This document shows, one piece after another, positions 7,997 through 18,405 of a DNA stretch of 64,000 nucleotides. The position numbers and the translations under genes were made by a program. The stretch lies in NCBI GenBank assembly GCA_016617855.1, contig JAECUM010000810.1, positions 1-64,000 on the forward strand, read 5' to 3'. The stretch is from Megalonaias nervosa. Taxonomy: Eukaryota; Mollusca; Bivalvia; Unionida; Unionidae. Every line of letters starts with the position of its first letter. The first letter of the stretch is position 1. The notes under the pieces are model-generated. The model ran no database searches and was not told where the DNA came from. It was given only the letters and a program-made list of their open reading frames with translations.

Positions 7997-9247
7997 CTAT
8001 ACACGGGAAAGTGCGTCTGCAATTAAATTATCTTTTACTCTAATGTGCCTGATGTCAAGATCGTACTCTTGCAAAAATAAGCTCCATCTCAACAGTCTTT
8101 GATTTTTATTTTTCATTCTGCCGATGAAAGTAAGGGGTTTGTGATCACTAAACACAACAACCGGAGAAGGAGCCGAGCTAACATAAACTTCAAAATGCTG
8201 TAATGCTAGCATTAAAGCTAAGCATTCCTTCTCGATTGTTGAGTAGTTTCTTTGGTGTTTATTTAATTTCTTAGAGAAGTAACACACTGAGTGTTCAACA
8301 CCATTTTTGTCATCTTGAAGCAAAACTGCTCCAACCCCAACATCACTTGCAACCACAGACAGTTTGAATGGTTGACTGTAATCTGGAGCTGTTAAAACTG
8401 GTGCACTTTTAAGTATGGCTTTTAATCTATCGAAAGCCTCTTGACATTTTCCAGTCCAAAGAAACTTGTTTTTCTTTCTCAACAAGTTTGTCAGAGGTTC
8501 AACAATATCAGAAAAATTAGAACAAAATTTGCGATAGTACCCAGCCATACCCAAAAATCGCATCAGCTGTTTTTTACTGACAGGCACAGGAAATTCAGAA
8601 ATAGCCTTGACCTTAGCATCTATAGGCTTAATTTGACCATGTCCCACCATATGTCCTAGAAAAGTAACACACGCACGGCAGAACTCACTTTTAGATAAAT
8701 TAATAGTCAAATTTGCATCCGTGAGTCTGTCGAAGAACTTCCGAATCGTGGCTAGATGTTCTTTCCAGGTGTTGTTGTAGATGATGACATCATCAATATA
8801 GGCATCACAATTGTCTAGACCAGAAGTAATCATATTCATAAGGCGTTGAAAAGTACTTGGAGAACCCTTCATCCCAAATGGCATTACTTTATACTGGTAG
8901 AGTCCATCTGGAGTCACAAATGCCGAAATTTCTTTTGCTCTTTCCGTTAATGGAATTTGCCAAAAACCCTTCAGAAGGTCGAATTTAGTGACGTATTTGG
9001 CATCTCCAATTTTGTCGATACAATCGTCGACTCTTGGCAGTGGAAATGAGTCTGTTTTTGTCACACTGTTCACCTTCCTATAATTCGTACACATTCGGAA
9101 AGTTTTATCCGGTTTCGGAACAAGAATGCACGGTGAACTCCAATCACTCTTACTGGGCTCTATAAAATCATTTTCCAGTAAATACTGAATCTCTTTTTTC
9201 ATGTATTCCTGTTTAAAAGGATTCATTCTGTATGGGTGTTGTTTCAT
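7997..9247 (-). CDS. pol: Reverse transcriptase and RNase H ORF (E3, 416 aa)
   Basis: Opens at a Met in the linker before RT and keeps the FDLLKGFWQ, GMKGSPSTFQ and YIDD motifs. In RNase H the first catalytic Asp is lost: SVVAS instead of SVDAS (codon 8351-8353 is GTT on the coding strand). E4 has the same change, so it predates their separation or was spread by conversion. Private changes include DHKPL for DHNPL and IRVKDN for IRGKDN. It is one frame away from the integrase ORF because of two small upstream deletions. Confidence 0.92.
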   Translation of the reverse strand: MKQHPYRMNPFKQEYMKKEIQYLLENDFIEPSKSDWSSPCILVPKPDKTFRMCTNYRKVNSVTKTDSFPLPRVDDCIDKIGDAKYVTKFDLLKGFWQIPLTERAKEISAFVTPDGLYQYKVMPFGMKGSPSTFQRLMNMITSGLDNCDAYIDDVIIYNNTWKEHLATIRKFFDRLTDANLTINLSKSEFCRACVTFLGHMVGHGQIKPIDAKVKAISEFPVPVSKKQLMRFLGMAGYYRKFCSNFSDIVEPLTNLLRKKNKFLWTGKCQEAFDRLKAILKSAPVLTAPDYSQPFKLSVVASDVGVGAVLLQDDKNGVEHSVCYFSKKLNKHQRNYSTIEKECLALMLALQHFEVYVSSAPSPVVVFSDHKPLTFIGRMKNKNQRLLRWSLFLQEYDLDIRHIRVKDNLIADALSRV

Positions 9248-9266
9248 GGGTTTCGAATCTACTATT

Positions 9267-12200
9267 TCAACGTCGTGAAAAATTTGTTTGTCCTTGTAGG
9301 CACGTCCGGAAACAAGTGTTCATATTCAGACAATAATTGTTTAAGTTCACTTTTTCTTGACTTTGTAAATGAGAAAGTTTCTGGTCTAGATTTTCCATAA
9401 CTTCCGAATTCCGAAGGCTTGTTGTTCCAAGATTAGTAGAATCCAACTGAATTCCTTCACTCAAGTCCTCAGCTAGTTGGACAGGTACAACTAAATTAAT
9501 TGCATGATTTACCTGGCTATTTCTTTCAACATACTCCTTTAACATATTGATGTGACACAGTCGTTTTGGTTTTCGCCTATCAGGAGTATTTATAATGTAA
9601 TTTAAATCACTTATTTTCTTTTCAACCGTGTATGGACCATAATATTTTGCCTGAAGAGGATTTTGTGGAATGGGCAAGAGAGCCAGGACTCTATCACCAG
9701 ATTGAAAACTCCTATCCCTTGCGTTTTTATCATATCTTAACTTCATCTTTGATTGCGTAGAGTGCAAATTTGCTCTTGCGACCTCACAAGCCTTTGACAA
9801 TTTAGACTTGAAATCAGAGACATAATCAAGAAGATTAAGTTCTGTTTCTTCATTTGAAAGAAGTTTCTCTTTCAATAACTTTAAAGGTCCACGCACAGTA
9901 TGTCCAAATACCAGTTCAAAAGGACTGAACCCTAGAGACTCTTGAACGGACTCTCTAACTGCAAACAAAAGTAAATGAATGCCTTCATCCCAGTCTTTAC
10001 CTGTGTCAAAACAATATGATTTCATCATGTTTTTTAGAGTTTTGTGAAATCGTTCCAAATCCCCTTGCTTCTCAGGATGATAGGCAGATGATTTGAACTG
10101 TTGAATGCCCAATTCATGCATGGCTTGCTGGAAAATTCCAGACATGAAATTTGATCCTTGATCCGATTGGACAAATTTGGGAAGGCCAAACTGAGTAAAG
10201 AACTTTATCAAAGCCTTTACTATATTTTTGGTTTTAATATACCTCAAAGGAATTGCCTCGGGGAATCTTGTTGACGCACACATTATGGTCAACAAATATT
10301 GGTTGCCTGACTTGGTCTTTGGTAAGGGACCAACACAATCTACCATAATTCTACTGAATGGTTCGTCAAATGCAGGAATTGGTTGCAAATGAACTTTAGG
10401 TATCTTTTGATTTGGTTTTCCTACAATTTGACAAGTATGACAAGATCTACAAAACTTGCACACATCACTTTTGATTTTTGGCCAATAGAAGTGAGTCAAG
10501 ATCTTGTGATACGTTTTATTTATCCCTAAATGACCAGCCATAGGAGTTTCATGGGCCAAACTAAGTATTTCCTGTCTGTAAGGTTTCGGAACCACAATCT
10601 GATATTTTACTGACCATTCGTCACTAGCAGGTACTTCGAGAGGTCTCCATTTTCTCATAAGAACTCCATTTTTAATGAAGCAACACACAGGTACTTCAGT
10701 TGCTTCTTTTTCACTAACGGCCCACTGAAACAAACAGGAGATCTCAGGATCCTTCTCCTGTTCGACGACAAGTGATTGTCGTTTATGACCCTGATCAGAT
10801 AAAAGAGAATGAGTATTCAAAAGAGGGTCACTATGATCAACACCTTTTGACTGATCCAAATTAGAAGTGAAAGTGACCTCATCAAAAGCCTGACCAATAC
10901 ATGTGTCAGCTAAAGGAACACACTCCTTGTCAAAATCATTCTCAAGAGCTTTCTTTACCATAGCTCTGGTAACTGCACAAGCTGGGAATAAATCAGGGAT
11001 TTCTTTTTCAATAGGATCAACTTTCGGATCCAAAGAAGGCTTGTCAGTTACAAGTGGATTAACCACAACCTTGTCTCCAGCTAAGTCATTGCCTAGCAAC
11101 AAATGAATGCCCTCAACGGGTAAAGTAGACACTACACCGACTGTCACAGGTCCTGAAACTAAGTCTGATGACAAATTAACAGAATGGAGAGGAACATTAA
11201 CAAAGCCGCACTCTACTCCCTGAATGAGAACACTCTCATTAGAACAGGTCTTCTCAGAAGAAGGCAAAATACCTGACACTAAAAGACTCTGAGAAACTCC
11301 TGTATCCCTTAACATTTTAATAGGGATAGGATTGGCCAAATCACCCAAGAGTGATATAGAACCCTTCGACATGAATGGTTCAAAATTCTCCATAACACAA
11401 TCAGACTGATGTTTTTCAAACCCAACAAATGTATTGTTTTCAATACATGACCGTGACCTTGACCTCTTAGTAATAAGAGCATTTGGGATAGGTCTATCTT
11501 GATACTGATGCCTATATTTCAATTTGAAGCAATCAGAAATGACGTGTCCTTTTTTCTTACAATAGGTACACGTAGGAATAGACAAGAATTTTGAATCAAG
11601 TCTCTCAGAGGTTTGATTTTTAGAATTTGTGCCAGATTGAATTTTACTGAGAGTCGTATTTGGTTGAAACACCTTTCTATCAGTAGACTGCTGAGTGAAA
11701 GATTTGCTTACAGCAGGAACTTTATGAGTTAAAGAATACTTATCAGCAGCAAGAGCAGCATTTTCCAAGGTTTTGACCTCATGATCTTCAAGGTGATTTT
11801 TGATATCACTAGGAATACAGTTTTTAAACTCTTCAAGTAATACCAGTTGTTCGAGTCTTTCATAATCATGTTCAGTTTTCTCAGACAGACACCATCTCTT
11901 GAACAACTGTTCTTTTTCTCTAGCAAATTCAACATAAGTGTGTCTAGTTTCTTTTTTGTAGTTTCTGAACTTTTGCCGATAAGCCTCAGGGATTAATTCA
12001 TAACCCTTCAAGATGCATTCCTTAACCAAATCGTAATCAGAACTTTGTTGTACTGACAGAGATATATAGATCTCTCTGGCCTTGCCATAAAGTACGCTCT
12101 GCAATAATTGAGTCCAATACTCTCTTGGCCATTTCGAATTCTCAGCGACTTTTTCAAAATGAATAAAATATTTGTCTACTTCCTTTTCACTAAAAGGGGG

Positions 12201-12332
12201 AACTAGCTTGATATTTCCTAAAGTGTTAAAATTTGAATTTGCACGGGAAGTGGAATCGTGCCTGTCACTTTCCAGATGCAATTCTTTCATTTTAATTTGC
12301 ATCTGTCTCTCTCTCTCTCTCCCTTTCTTCAA
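9267..12332 (-). CDS. gag-pol: Gag capsid, protease and integrase polyprotein (E3, 1021 aa)
   Basis: Same domain order as in E2, shifted by ten residues because this frame opens inside the GA tract (Met-Lys-Lys-Gly start, probably not the native start). It has the CCHC knuckle, a DTGV protease motif (codon for Asp 11304-11306), the HHCC zinc finger, the DDE core and GPY/F. The C-terminus is out of frame after QEK (about residue 993), caused by a 1-bp deletion near 9352 shared with E4. Upstream of ~10.95 kb it follows E2; downstream of ~10.55 kb it follows E4. Confidence 0.92.
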   Translation of the reverse strand: MKKGRERERQMQIKMKELHLESDRHDSTSRANSNFNTLGNIKLVPPFSEKEVDKYFIHFEKVAENSKWPREYWTQLLQSVLYGKAREIYISLSVQQSSDYDLVKECILKGYELIPEAYRQKFRNYKKETRHTYVEFAREKEQLFKRWCLSEKTEHDYERLEQLVLLEEFKNCIPSDIKNHLEDHEVKTLENAALAADKYSLTHKVPAVSKSFTQQSTDRKVFQPNTTLSKIQSGTNSKNQTSERLDSKFLSIPTCTYCKKKGHVISDCFKLKYRHQYQDRPIPNALITKRSRSRSCIENNTFVGFEKHQSDCVMENFEPFMSKGSISLLGDLANPIPIKMLRDTGVSQSLLVSGILPSSEKTCSNESVLIQGVECGFVNVPLHSVNLSSDLVSGPVTVGVVSTLPVEGIHLLLGNDLAGDKVVVNPLVTDKPSLDPKVDPIEKEIPDLFPACAVTRAMVKKALENDFDKECVPLADTCIGQAFDEVTFTSNLDQSKGVDHSDPLLNTHSLLSDQGHKRQSLVVEQEKDPEISCLFQWAVSEKEATEVPVCCFIKNGVLMRKWRPLEVPASDEWSVKYQIVVPKPYRQEILSLAHETPMAGHLGINKTYHKILTHFYWPKIKSDVCKFCRSCHTCQIVGKPNQKIPKVHLQPIPAFDEPFSRIMVDCVGPLPKTKSGNQYLLTIMCASTRFPEAIPLRYIKTKNIVKALIKFFTQFGLPKFVQSDQGSNFMSGIFQQAMHELGIQQFKSSAYHPEKQGDLERFHKTLKNMMKSYCFDTGKDWDEGIHLLLFAVRESVQESLGFSPFELVFGHTVRGPLKLLKEKLLSNEETELNLLDYVSDFKSKLSKACEVARANLHSTQSKMKLRYDKNARDRSFQSGDRVLALLPIPQNPLQAKYYGPYTVEKKISDLNYIINTPDRRKPKRLCHINMLKEYVERNSQVNHAINLVVPVQLAEDLSEGIQLDSTNLGTTSLRNSEVMENLDQKLSHLQSQEKVNLNNYCLNMNTCFRTCLQGQTNFSRR

Positions 12333-12783
12333 ATTGCATTTGTTCCTTTTGTAATTCCATTTGCCTTTCTTTTTCCCTTTCTTCTATTTGTCTTTGTTTT
12401 TCTCTTTCTTCTATTTGTATTTGTTCCTTTTGCAATTCTAATTGTCTTTCTTTTTCCCTTTCTTCTAATTGTAATTTCATTTGTTCATTCTGACTCTGAA
12501 GCTCGAGCTTCCTTAACTCTATTTCCATTTTTTTTATTTTTAGTTCTAATTTCTTACTGTCAGAGTCTGTCATAGACTTACTGACAGATGCCAAAACACT
12601 TTGGTCAAAAACATTCTGTCCTACCAAATATTGAATTAAAATTTTTTTGATTTCTTGCTTTGTCAAGGAAGCTTTTGCTTCAGAAAGATCGTACTTTCTG
12701 GTAAGTTTAAGCAACTCATCCTTCTTCAAACTATCCAACTGTTGTTGAGTTGGACTAGAAAGAAAACTCTCCACTTTGGACAT
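12292..12783 (-). CDS. gag: Gag N-terminal segment, SAP-like head plus coiled coil (E3, 163 aa)
   Basis: Intact from the ATG at 12781-12783, about 100 nt after the primer site. SAP-like motif LKKDELLKLTRKYDL near residues 18-32, then an E/Q/K/R coiled coil to the end. It terminates just past the GA tract and overlaps the next ORF by 41 nt in another frame. A SAP-like module is usually a nucleic-acid binding fold; the function here is inferred. Confidence 0.88.
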   Translation of the reverse strand: MSKVESFLSSPTQQQLDSLKKDELLKLTRKYDLSEAKASLTKQEIKKILIQYLVGQNVFDQSVLASVSKSMTDSDSKKLELKIKKMEIELRKLELQSQNEQMKLQLEEREKERQLELQKEQIQIEEREKQRQIEEREKERQMELQKEQMQFEERERERETDAN

Positions 12784-12886
12784 TCTTAAAGCCTGTTGTT
12801 TTCACTAAAATTTCAAATAAAATGAACTAGGGAATTTCAATTTCAATTTTTAGCCAATTTCATATATCAGCCAAATTCATAGATCC

Positions 12887-12904
12887 ATCCCGGACGAGCC
12901 CCCA
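12887..12904 (-). promoter_or_regulatory. Primer-binding site, tRNA-Pro (unit E3)
   Basis: 18-nt tRNA-Pro complement, 9 nt from the end of LTR3. Confidence 0.92.
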
Positions 12905-12913
12905 ATTTCTTTA

Positions 12914-13880
12914 TGTTACGTATCGGCTAGTTCAAAGTAACACAAAGAAAGAGTGAAGACAACAAGCTTTGTAAATTTTAACAAAAATAATTGATTTCCC
13001 TAGAAAATACGGTGAAAAGGTAAATATGTGAAACAAGACTTACGATTTACGAAGAAGATCCAAAAATATGTTCTAAATTTGTGAAAACACACAAGTCCTG
13101 TGAATAAACAGTTCTAAATTGATACAGTCTGAATCTCAGTTCCGATCCAAGATGGCGGATGATGACGTCAGACGAAAGCTAACACAGAATGTCCAGAATG
13201 TTCACTGTAAAGCACAATTTGTATTGTTCTGTTCCGATTTAGAAATAATTTCATCAAATGTCTTTGTCCAAAGCCAGTAGTGTTGTTCTCCAGGGAAAAT
13301 AATTACTTAGAAAGTAGATGAAATACAGCTACCACCACTAACAACACACATGTTGTTCCTAACACGTACGAATGAACAAACACCTCTTTCCAGCACAGAA
13401 ATACCTTTTCCTTAAGGTATTAGAAACTCTGTAAGATGTTATGATGTGACTCTCAAGTATAACTGACTACGACTATGACCACGACTCTATGACTACCACT
13501 AAAAATTTCTTACAGGTAACTGAGCATTTAAAACAAGCTAATGCGTCATTACATGTACACGTGCACGGAGCACACGTGTGATTTCGCAATCCATCTGGAC
13601 ATTACGAAAACCTAAACAAGTATCAGCCAATCATTTACATAGCTACTGCTGAATGTTTACTTGCGACGAATTTACTATCATACAAAGCTCGTGTTTACAC
13701 GAGTCACATTTACGTTTTAAATAAATACGATGTTTCTAACATACTATTAGATCTTGTTAACATAATCATCACCATAATAATAATAACATTTAGTGGCATA
13801 AAAATAAAATAAAAATGAAACAAAGAATTAGAAGAATTTAAATTTTAACACATATGTAATTTGACTACAGGGTCGTAACA
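12914..13880 (-). repeat. LTR3 (967 bp) shared by E3 and E4
   Basis: Identical by eye to LTR2. It contains AAGATGG (13149-13155), TGACGTCA (13163-13170) and TTGATT (12991-12996). The polypurine tract of E4 abuts it at 13881-13891. Confidence 0.95.
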
Positions 13881-14025
13881 CTTTCCCCCATAAAGAAAAA
13901 AGAAAGATTTATGTAATAAAGCTTTCTTTTTTACCAGATGTAAATTATACATGAGGTAAAAAAAAACAGTTACATAAGAAGAACTCTTATGAATCTACAC
14001 AAAGGTGTATATGAAAATGACATTT

Positions 14026-15123
14026 CTATACACGGGAAAGTGCGTCTGCAATTAAATTATCTTTTCCTCTAATGTGCCTGATGTCAAGATTGTACTCTTG
14101 CAAAAATAAACTCCATCTCAACAGTCTTTGATTTTTATTTTTCATTCTGCTGATGAAAGTAAGGGGGTTGTGATCACTAAACACAACAACCGGAGAAGGA
14201 GCCGAGCTAACATAAACTTCAAAATGCTGTAATGCTAGCATTAAAGCTAAGCATTCCTTCTCGATTGTTGAGTAGTTTCTTTGGTGTTTATTTAATTTCT
14301 TAGAGAAGTAACACACTGAGTGTTCAACACCATTTTTGTCATCTTGAAGCAAAACTGCTCCAACCCCAACATCACTTGCAACCACAGACAGTTTGAATGG
14401 TTGACTGAAATCTGGAGCTGTTAAAACTGGTGCACTTTTAAGTATGGCTTTTAATCTATCGAAAGCCTCTTGACATTTTCCAGTCCAAAGAAACTTGTTT
14501 TTCTTTCTCAACAAGTTTGTCAGAGGTTCAACAATATCAGAAAAATTAGAACAAAATTTGCGATAGTACCCAGCCATACCCAAAAATCGCATCAGCTGTT
14601 TTTTACTGACAGGCACAGGAAATTCAGAAATAGCCTTGACCTTAGCATCTATAGGCTTAATTTGACCATGTCCCACCATATGTCCTAGAAAAGTAACACA
14701 CGCACGGCAGAACTCACTTTTAGATAAATTAATAGTCAAATTTGCATCCGTGAGTCTGTCGAAGAACTTCCGAATCGTGGCTAGATGTTCTTTCCAGGTG
14801 TTGTTGTAGATGATGACATCATCAATATAGGCATCACAATTGTCTAGACCAGAAGTAATCATATTCATAAGGCGTTGAAAAGTACTTGGAGAACCCTTCA
14901 TCCCAAATGGCATTACTTTATACTGGTAGAGTCCATCTGGAGTCACAAATGCCGAAATTTCTTTTGCTCTTTCCGTTAATGGAATTTGCCAAAAACCCTT
15001 CAGAAGGTCGAATTTAGTGACGTATTTGGCATCTCCAATTTTGTCGATACAATCGTCGACTCTTGGCAGTGGAAATGAGTCTGTTTTTGTCACACTGTTC
15101 ACCTTCCTATAATTCGTACACAT
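14026..15123 (-). CDS. pol: Reverse transcriptase and RNase H ORF (E4, 365 aa from first Met)
   Basis: RT with FDLLKGFWQ, GMKGSPSTFQ and YIDD. The RNase H first Asp is replaced by Val (codon 14380-14382), as in E3. The RT frame extends upstream of this Met to about 15222, where one T is missing from a T-run relative to E3; that separates it from the linker ORF. The C-terminus (DHNPLTFISR, IRGKDN) matches E2 rather than E3. Confidence 0.92.
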   Translation of the reverse strand: MCTNYRKVNSVTKTDSFPLPRVDDCIDKIGDAKYVTKFDLLKGFWQIPLTERAKEISAFVTPDGLYQYKVMPFGMKGSPSTFQRLMNMITSGLDNCDAYIDDVIIYNNTWKEHLATIRKFFDRLTDANLTINLSKSEFCRACVTFLGHMVGHGQIKPIDAKVKAISEFPVPVSKKQLMRFLGMAGYYRKFCSNFSDIVEPLTNLLRKKNKFLWTGKCQEAFDRLKAILKSAPVLTAPDFSQPFKLSVVASDVGVGAVLLQDDKNGVEHSVCYFSKKLNKHQRNYSTIEKECLALMLALQHFEVYVSSAPSPVVVFSDHNPLTFISRMKNKNQRLLRWSLFLQEYNLDIRHIRGKDNLIADALSRV

Positions 15124-15294
15124 TCGGAAAGTTTTATCCGGTTTCGGAACAAGAATGCACGGTGAACTCCAATCACTCTTACTGGGCTCTATAAAATCAT
15201 TTTCCAGTAAATACTGAATCTCTTTTTCATGTATTCTTGTTTAAAAGGATTCATTCTGTATGGGTGTTGTTTCATGGGTTTCGAATCTACTATT

Positions 15295-18200
15295 TCAACG
15301 TCGTGAAAAATTTGTTTGTCCTTGTAGGCACGTCCGGAAACAAGTGTTCATATTCAGACAATAATTGTTTAAGTTCACTTTTTCTTGACTTTGTAAATGA
15401 GAAAGTTTCTGGTCTAGATTTTCCATAACTTCCGAATTCCGAAGGCTTGTTGTTCCAAGATTAGTAGAATCCAACTGAATTCCTTCACTCAAGTCCTCAG
15501 CTAGTTGGACAGGTACAACTAAATTAATTGCATGATTTACCTGGCTATTTCTTTCAACATACTCCTTTAACATATTGATGTGACACAGTCGTTTTGGTTT
15601 TCGCCTATCAGGAGTATTTATAATGTAATTTAAATCACTTATTTTCTTTTCAACCGTGTATGGACCATAATATTTTGCCTGAAGAGGATTTTGTGGAATG
15701 GGCAAGAGAGCCAGGACTCTATCACCAGATTGAAAACTCCTATCCCTTGCGTTTTTATCATATCTTAACTTCATCTTTGATTGCGTAGAGTGCAAATTTG
15801 CTCTTGCGACCTCACAAGCCTTTGACAATTTAGACTTGAAATCAGAGACATAATCAAGAAGATTAAGTTCTGTTTCTTCATTTGAAAGAAGTTTCTCTTT
15901 CAATAACTTTAAAGGTCCACGCACAGTATGTCCAAATACCAGTTCAAAAGGACTGAACCCTAGAGACTCTTGAACGGACTCTCTAACTGCAAACAAAAGT
16001 AAATGAATGCCTTCATCCCAGTCTTTACCTGTGTCAAAACAATATGATTTCATCATGTTTTTTAGAGTTTGGTGAAATCGTTCCAAATCCCCTTGCTTCT
16101 CAGGATGATAGGCAGATGATTTGAACTGTTGAATGCCCAATTCATGCATGGCTTGCTGGAAAATTCCAGACATGAAATTTGATCCTTGATCCGATTGGAC
16201 AAATTTGGGAAGGCCAAACTGAGTAAAGAACTTTATCAAAGCCTTTACTATATTTTTGGTTTTAATATTCCTCAAAGGAATTGCCTCTGGGAATCTTGTT
16301 GACGCACACATTATGGTCAACAAATATTGGTTGCCTGACTTGGTCTTTGGTAAGGGACCAACACAGTCTACCATAATTCTACTGAATGGTTCGTCAAATG
16401 CCGGAATTGGTTGCAAATGAACTTTAGGTATCTTTTGATTTGGTTTTCCTACAATTTGACAAGTATGACAAGATCTACAAAACTTGCACACATCACTTTT
16501 GATTTTTGGCCAATAGAAGTGAGTCAAGATCTTGTGATACGTTTTATTTATCCCCAAATGACCAGCCATAGGAGTTTCATGGGCCAAACTAAGTATTTCC
16601 TGTCTGTAAGGTTTCGGAACCACAATCTGATATTTTACTGACCATTCGTCACTAGCAGGTACTTCGAGAGGTCTCCATTTTCTCATAAGAAATCCATTTT
16701 TAATGAAGTAACAGACAGGTACTTCAGTTGCTTCAGTTTCACTAACGGCCCGCTGAAACAAACAGGAGATCTCAGGATCCTTCTCCTGTTCGACAACAAG
16801 TGATTGTCGTTTATCACCCTGATCAGATAAAAGAGAATGAGTATTCAAAAAAGGATCACTATGATCAATACCTTTTGACTGATCCAAATTAGAAGTGAAA
16901 GTGACCTCATCAAAAGCCTGACCAATACATGTGTCAGCTAAAGGAATACACTCCTTATCAAAATCATTCTCAAGAGCTTTCTTTGCTAAAGCTCTGGTAA
17001 CTGCACAAGCTGGGAATAAATCAGGGATTTCTTTTTCAATAGGATCAACTTTCTGATCCAAAGAAGGTTTGTCAGTTACAAGTGGATTAACCACAACCTT
17101 GTCTCCAGCTAAGTCATTGCCTAGCAACAAATGAATGCCCTCAACGGGTAAAGTAGACACTACACCGACTGTCACAGGTCCTGAAACTAAGTCTGATGAC
17201 AAATTAACAGAATGGAGAGGAACATTAACAAAGCCGCACTCTACTCCCTGAATGAGAACACTCTCATTAGAACAGGTCTTCTCAGAAGAAGGCAAAATAC
17301 CTGACACTAAAAGACTCTGAGAAGCGCCTGTATCCCTCAAAATTTTAATAGGGATAGGATTGGCCAAATCACCCAAGAGTGATATAGAACCCTTCGACAT
17401 GAATGGTTCAAAATTCTCCATAACACAATCAGACTGAGGTTTTTCAAACCCAACAAATGTATTGTTTTCAATACATGACCGTGACCTTGACCTCTTAGCA
17501 ATAAGAGCATTTGGGATAGGTCTATCTTGATTCTGATGCCTATATTTCAATTTGAAGCAATCAGAAATGACGTGTCCTTTTTTCTTACAATAGGTACACG
17601 TAGGAATAGACAAGGATTTTGAATCAAGTCTCTCAGAGGCTTGATTTTTAGAATTTGTGCCAGGTTGAGTTTTACTGAGAGTCGTATTTGGTTGAAACAC
17701 CTTTCTATCAGTAGACTGCTGAGTGAAAGATTTGCTTACAGCAGGAACTTTATGAGTTAAGGAATACTCATCAGCAGCAATAGCAGCTTTTTCCAAGGTT
17801 TCAAACTTATGCTCTTCAAGATGATTCTTAATGTCACTATGAACACAGTTCTTGAACTCTTCAAGTAATATTAATTGTTCAAGACTTTCAAAATCATGTT
17901 CGATTTTCTTGGCTAAGCACCATCTTTTGAATAACTGTTCTTTTTCTCTAGCAAATTCAACATAAGTTTGTCTAGCATCTTTCCTATAGTTTCTGAACTT
18001 TTGCCGATAAGCCTCAGGGACTAATGCATAACCCTTCAAGATGCATTCCTTAACCAAATCGTAATCAGAACTTTGTTGTACTGACAGAGATATATAAATA
18101 TCTCTGGCCTTGCCACAAAGTACACTCTGCAATAATTGAGTCCAATACTCTCTTGGGCATTTTGAATTCTCAGCAACTTTTTCAAAAAGAATAAAATATT

Positions 18201-18405
18201 TGTCTACTTCCTTTTCACTAAAAGGGGGAACTAACTTGATATTTCCTACAATGTTAAAATTTGAATTTGCAGGAGAAGTGGAATCGTGCCTGTCACTTGC
18301 CAGCTCAAACTCTTTCATTCTAAGTTGAAATTCTTTATCTTTTTCCCTTTCCTGTACATGCATTTGTTCTTTTTGTAATTCAATTTGTTCTTTTTGTAAT
18401 TCCAT
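15295..18405 (-). CDS. gag-pol: Gag capsid, protease and integrase polyprotein (E4, 1036 aa)
   Basis: Opens in the coiled coil (MELQKEQIELQKEQM). The capsid is diverged from E2/E3 (ILFEKVAENSKCPREY, AREKEQLFKRWCLAKK). It keeps the CCHC knuckle and the only canonical DTGA protease motif of the array (Asp codon 17332-17334), plus an integrase with all catalytic residues. From YRQEILSLAHE onward it is nearly identical to E3, including the early frameshift that ends the ORF before RT. The 5' and 3' halves therefore seem to have different histories. Confidence 0.92.
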   Translation of the reverse strand: MELQKEQIELQKEQMHVQEREKDKEFQLRMKEFELASDRHDSTSPANSNFNIVGNIKLVPPFSEKEVDKYFILFEKVAENSKCPREYWTQLLQSVLCGKARDIYISLSVQQSSDYDLVKECILKGYALVPEAYRQKFRNYRKDARQTYVEFAREKEQLFKRWCLAKKIEHDFESLEQLILLEEFKNCVHSDIKNHLEEHKFETLEKAAIAADEYSLTHKVPAVSKSFTQQSTDRKVFQPNTTLSKTQPGTNSKNQASERLDSKSLSIPTCTYCKKKGHVISDCFKLKYRHQNQDRPIPNALIAKRSRSRSCIENNTFVGFEKPQSDCVMENFEPFMSKGSISLLGDLANPIPIKILRDTGASQSLLVSGILPSSEKTCSNESVLIQGVECGFVNVPLHSVNLSSDLVSGPVTVGVVSTLPVEGIHLLLGNDLAGDKVVVNPLVTDKPSLDQKVDPIEKEIPDLFPACAVTRALAKKALENDFDKECIPLADTCIGQAFDEVTFTSNLDQSKGIDHSDPFLNTHSLLSDQGDKRQSLVVEQEKDPEISCLFQRAVSETEATEVPVCYFIKNGFLMRKWRPLEVPASDEWSVKYQIVVPKPYRQEILSLAHETPMAGHLGINKTYHKILTHFYWPKIKSDVCKFCRSCHTCQIVGKPNQKIPKVHLQPIPAFDEPFSRIMVDCVGPLPKTKSGNQYLLTIMCASTRFPEAIPLRNIKTKNIVKALIKFFTQFGLPKFVQSDQGSNFMSGIFQQAMHELGIQQFKSSAYHPEKQGDLERFHQTLKNMMKSYCFDTGKDWDEGIHLLLFAVRESVQESLGFSPFELVFGHTVRGPLKLLKEKLLSNEETELNLLDYVSDFKSKLSKACEVARANLHSTQSKMKLRYDKNARDRSFQSGDRVLALLPIPQNPLQAKYYGPYTVEKKISDLNYIINTPDRRKPKRLCHINMLKEYVERNSQVNHAINLVVPVQLAEDLSEGIQLDSTNLGTTSLRNSEVMENLDQKLSHLQSQEKVNLNNYCLNMNTCFRTCLQGQTNFSRR

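Larger units (their letters stand above)
6875..13880 (-). mobile_element. Gypsy (Gmr1-like) unit E3, complete with identical LTRs
   Basis: 5' LTR3 (12914-13880), primer site (12887-12904), gag (12783 downwards), protease-integrase ORF, RT-RNase H ORF and 3' LTR2. Despite identical LTRs, the coding part has a frame change at the GA tract and two 1-bp deletions (near 9284 and 9352) that put RT-RH in a different frame from integrase. The gag-protease half matches E2 and the integrase-RT half matches E4, so the unit is a mosaic. Confidence 0.93.
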
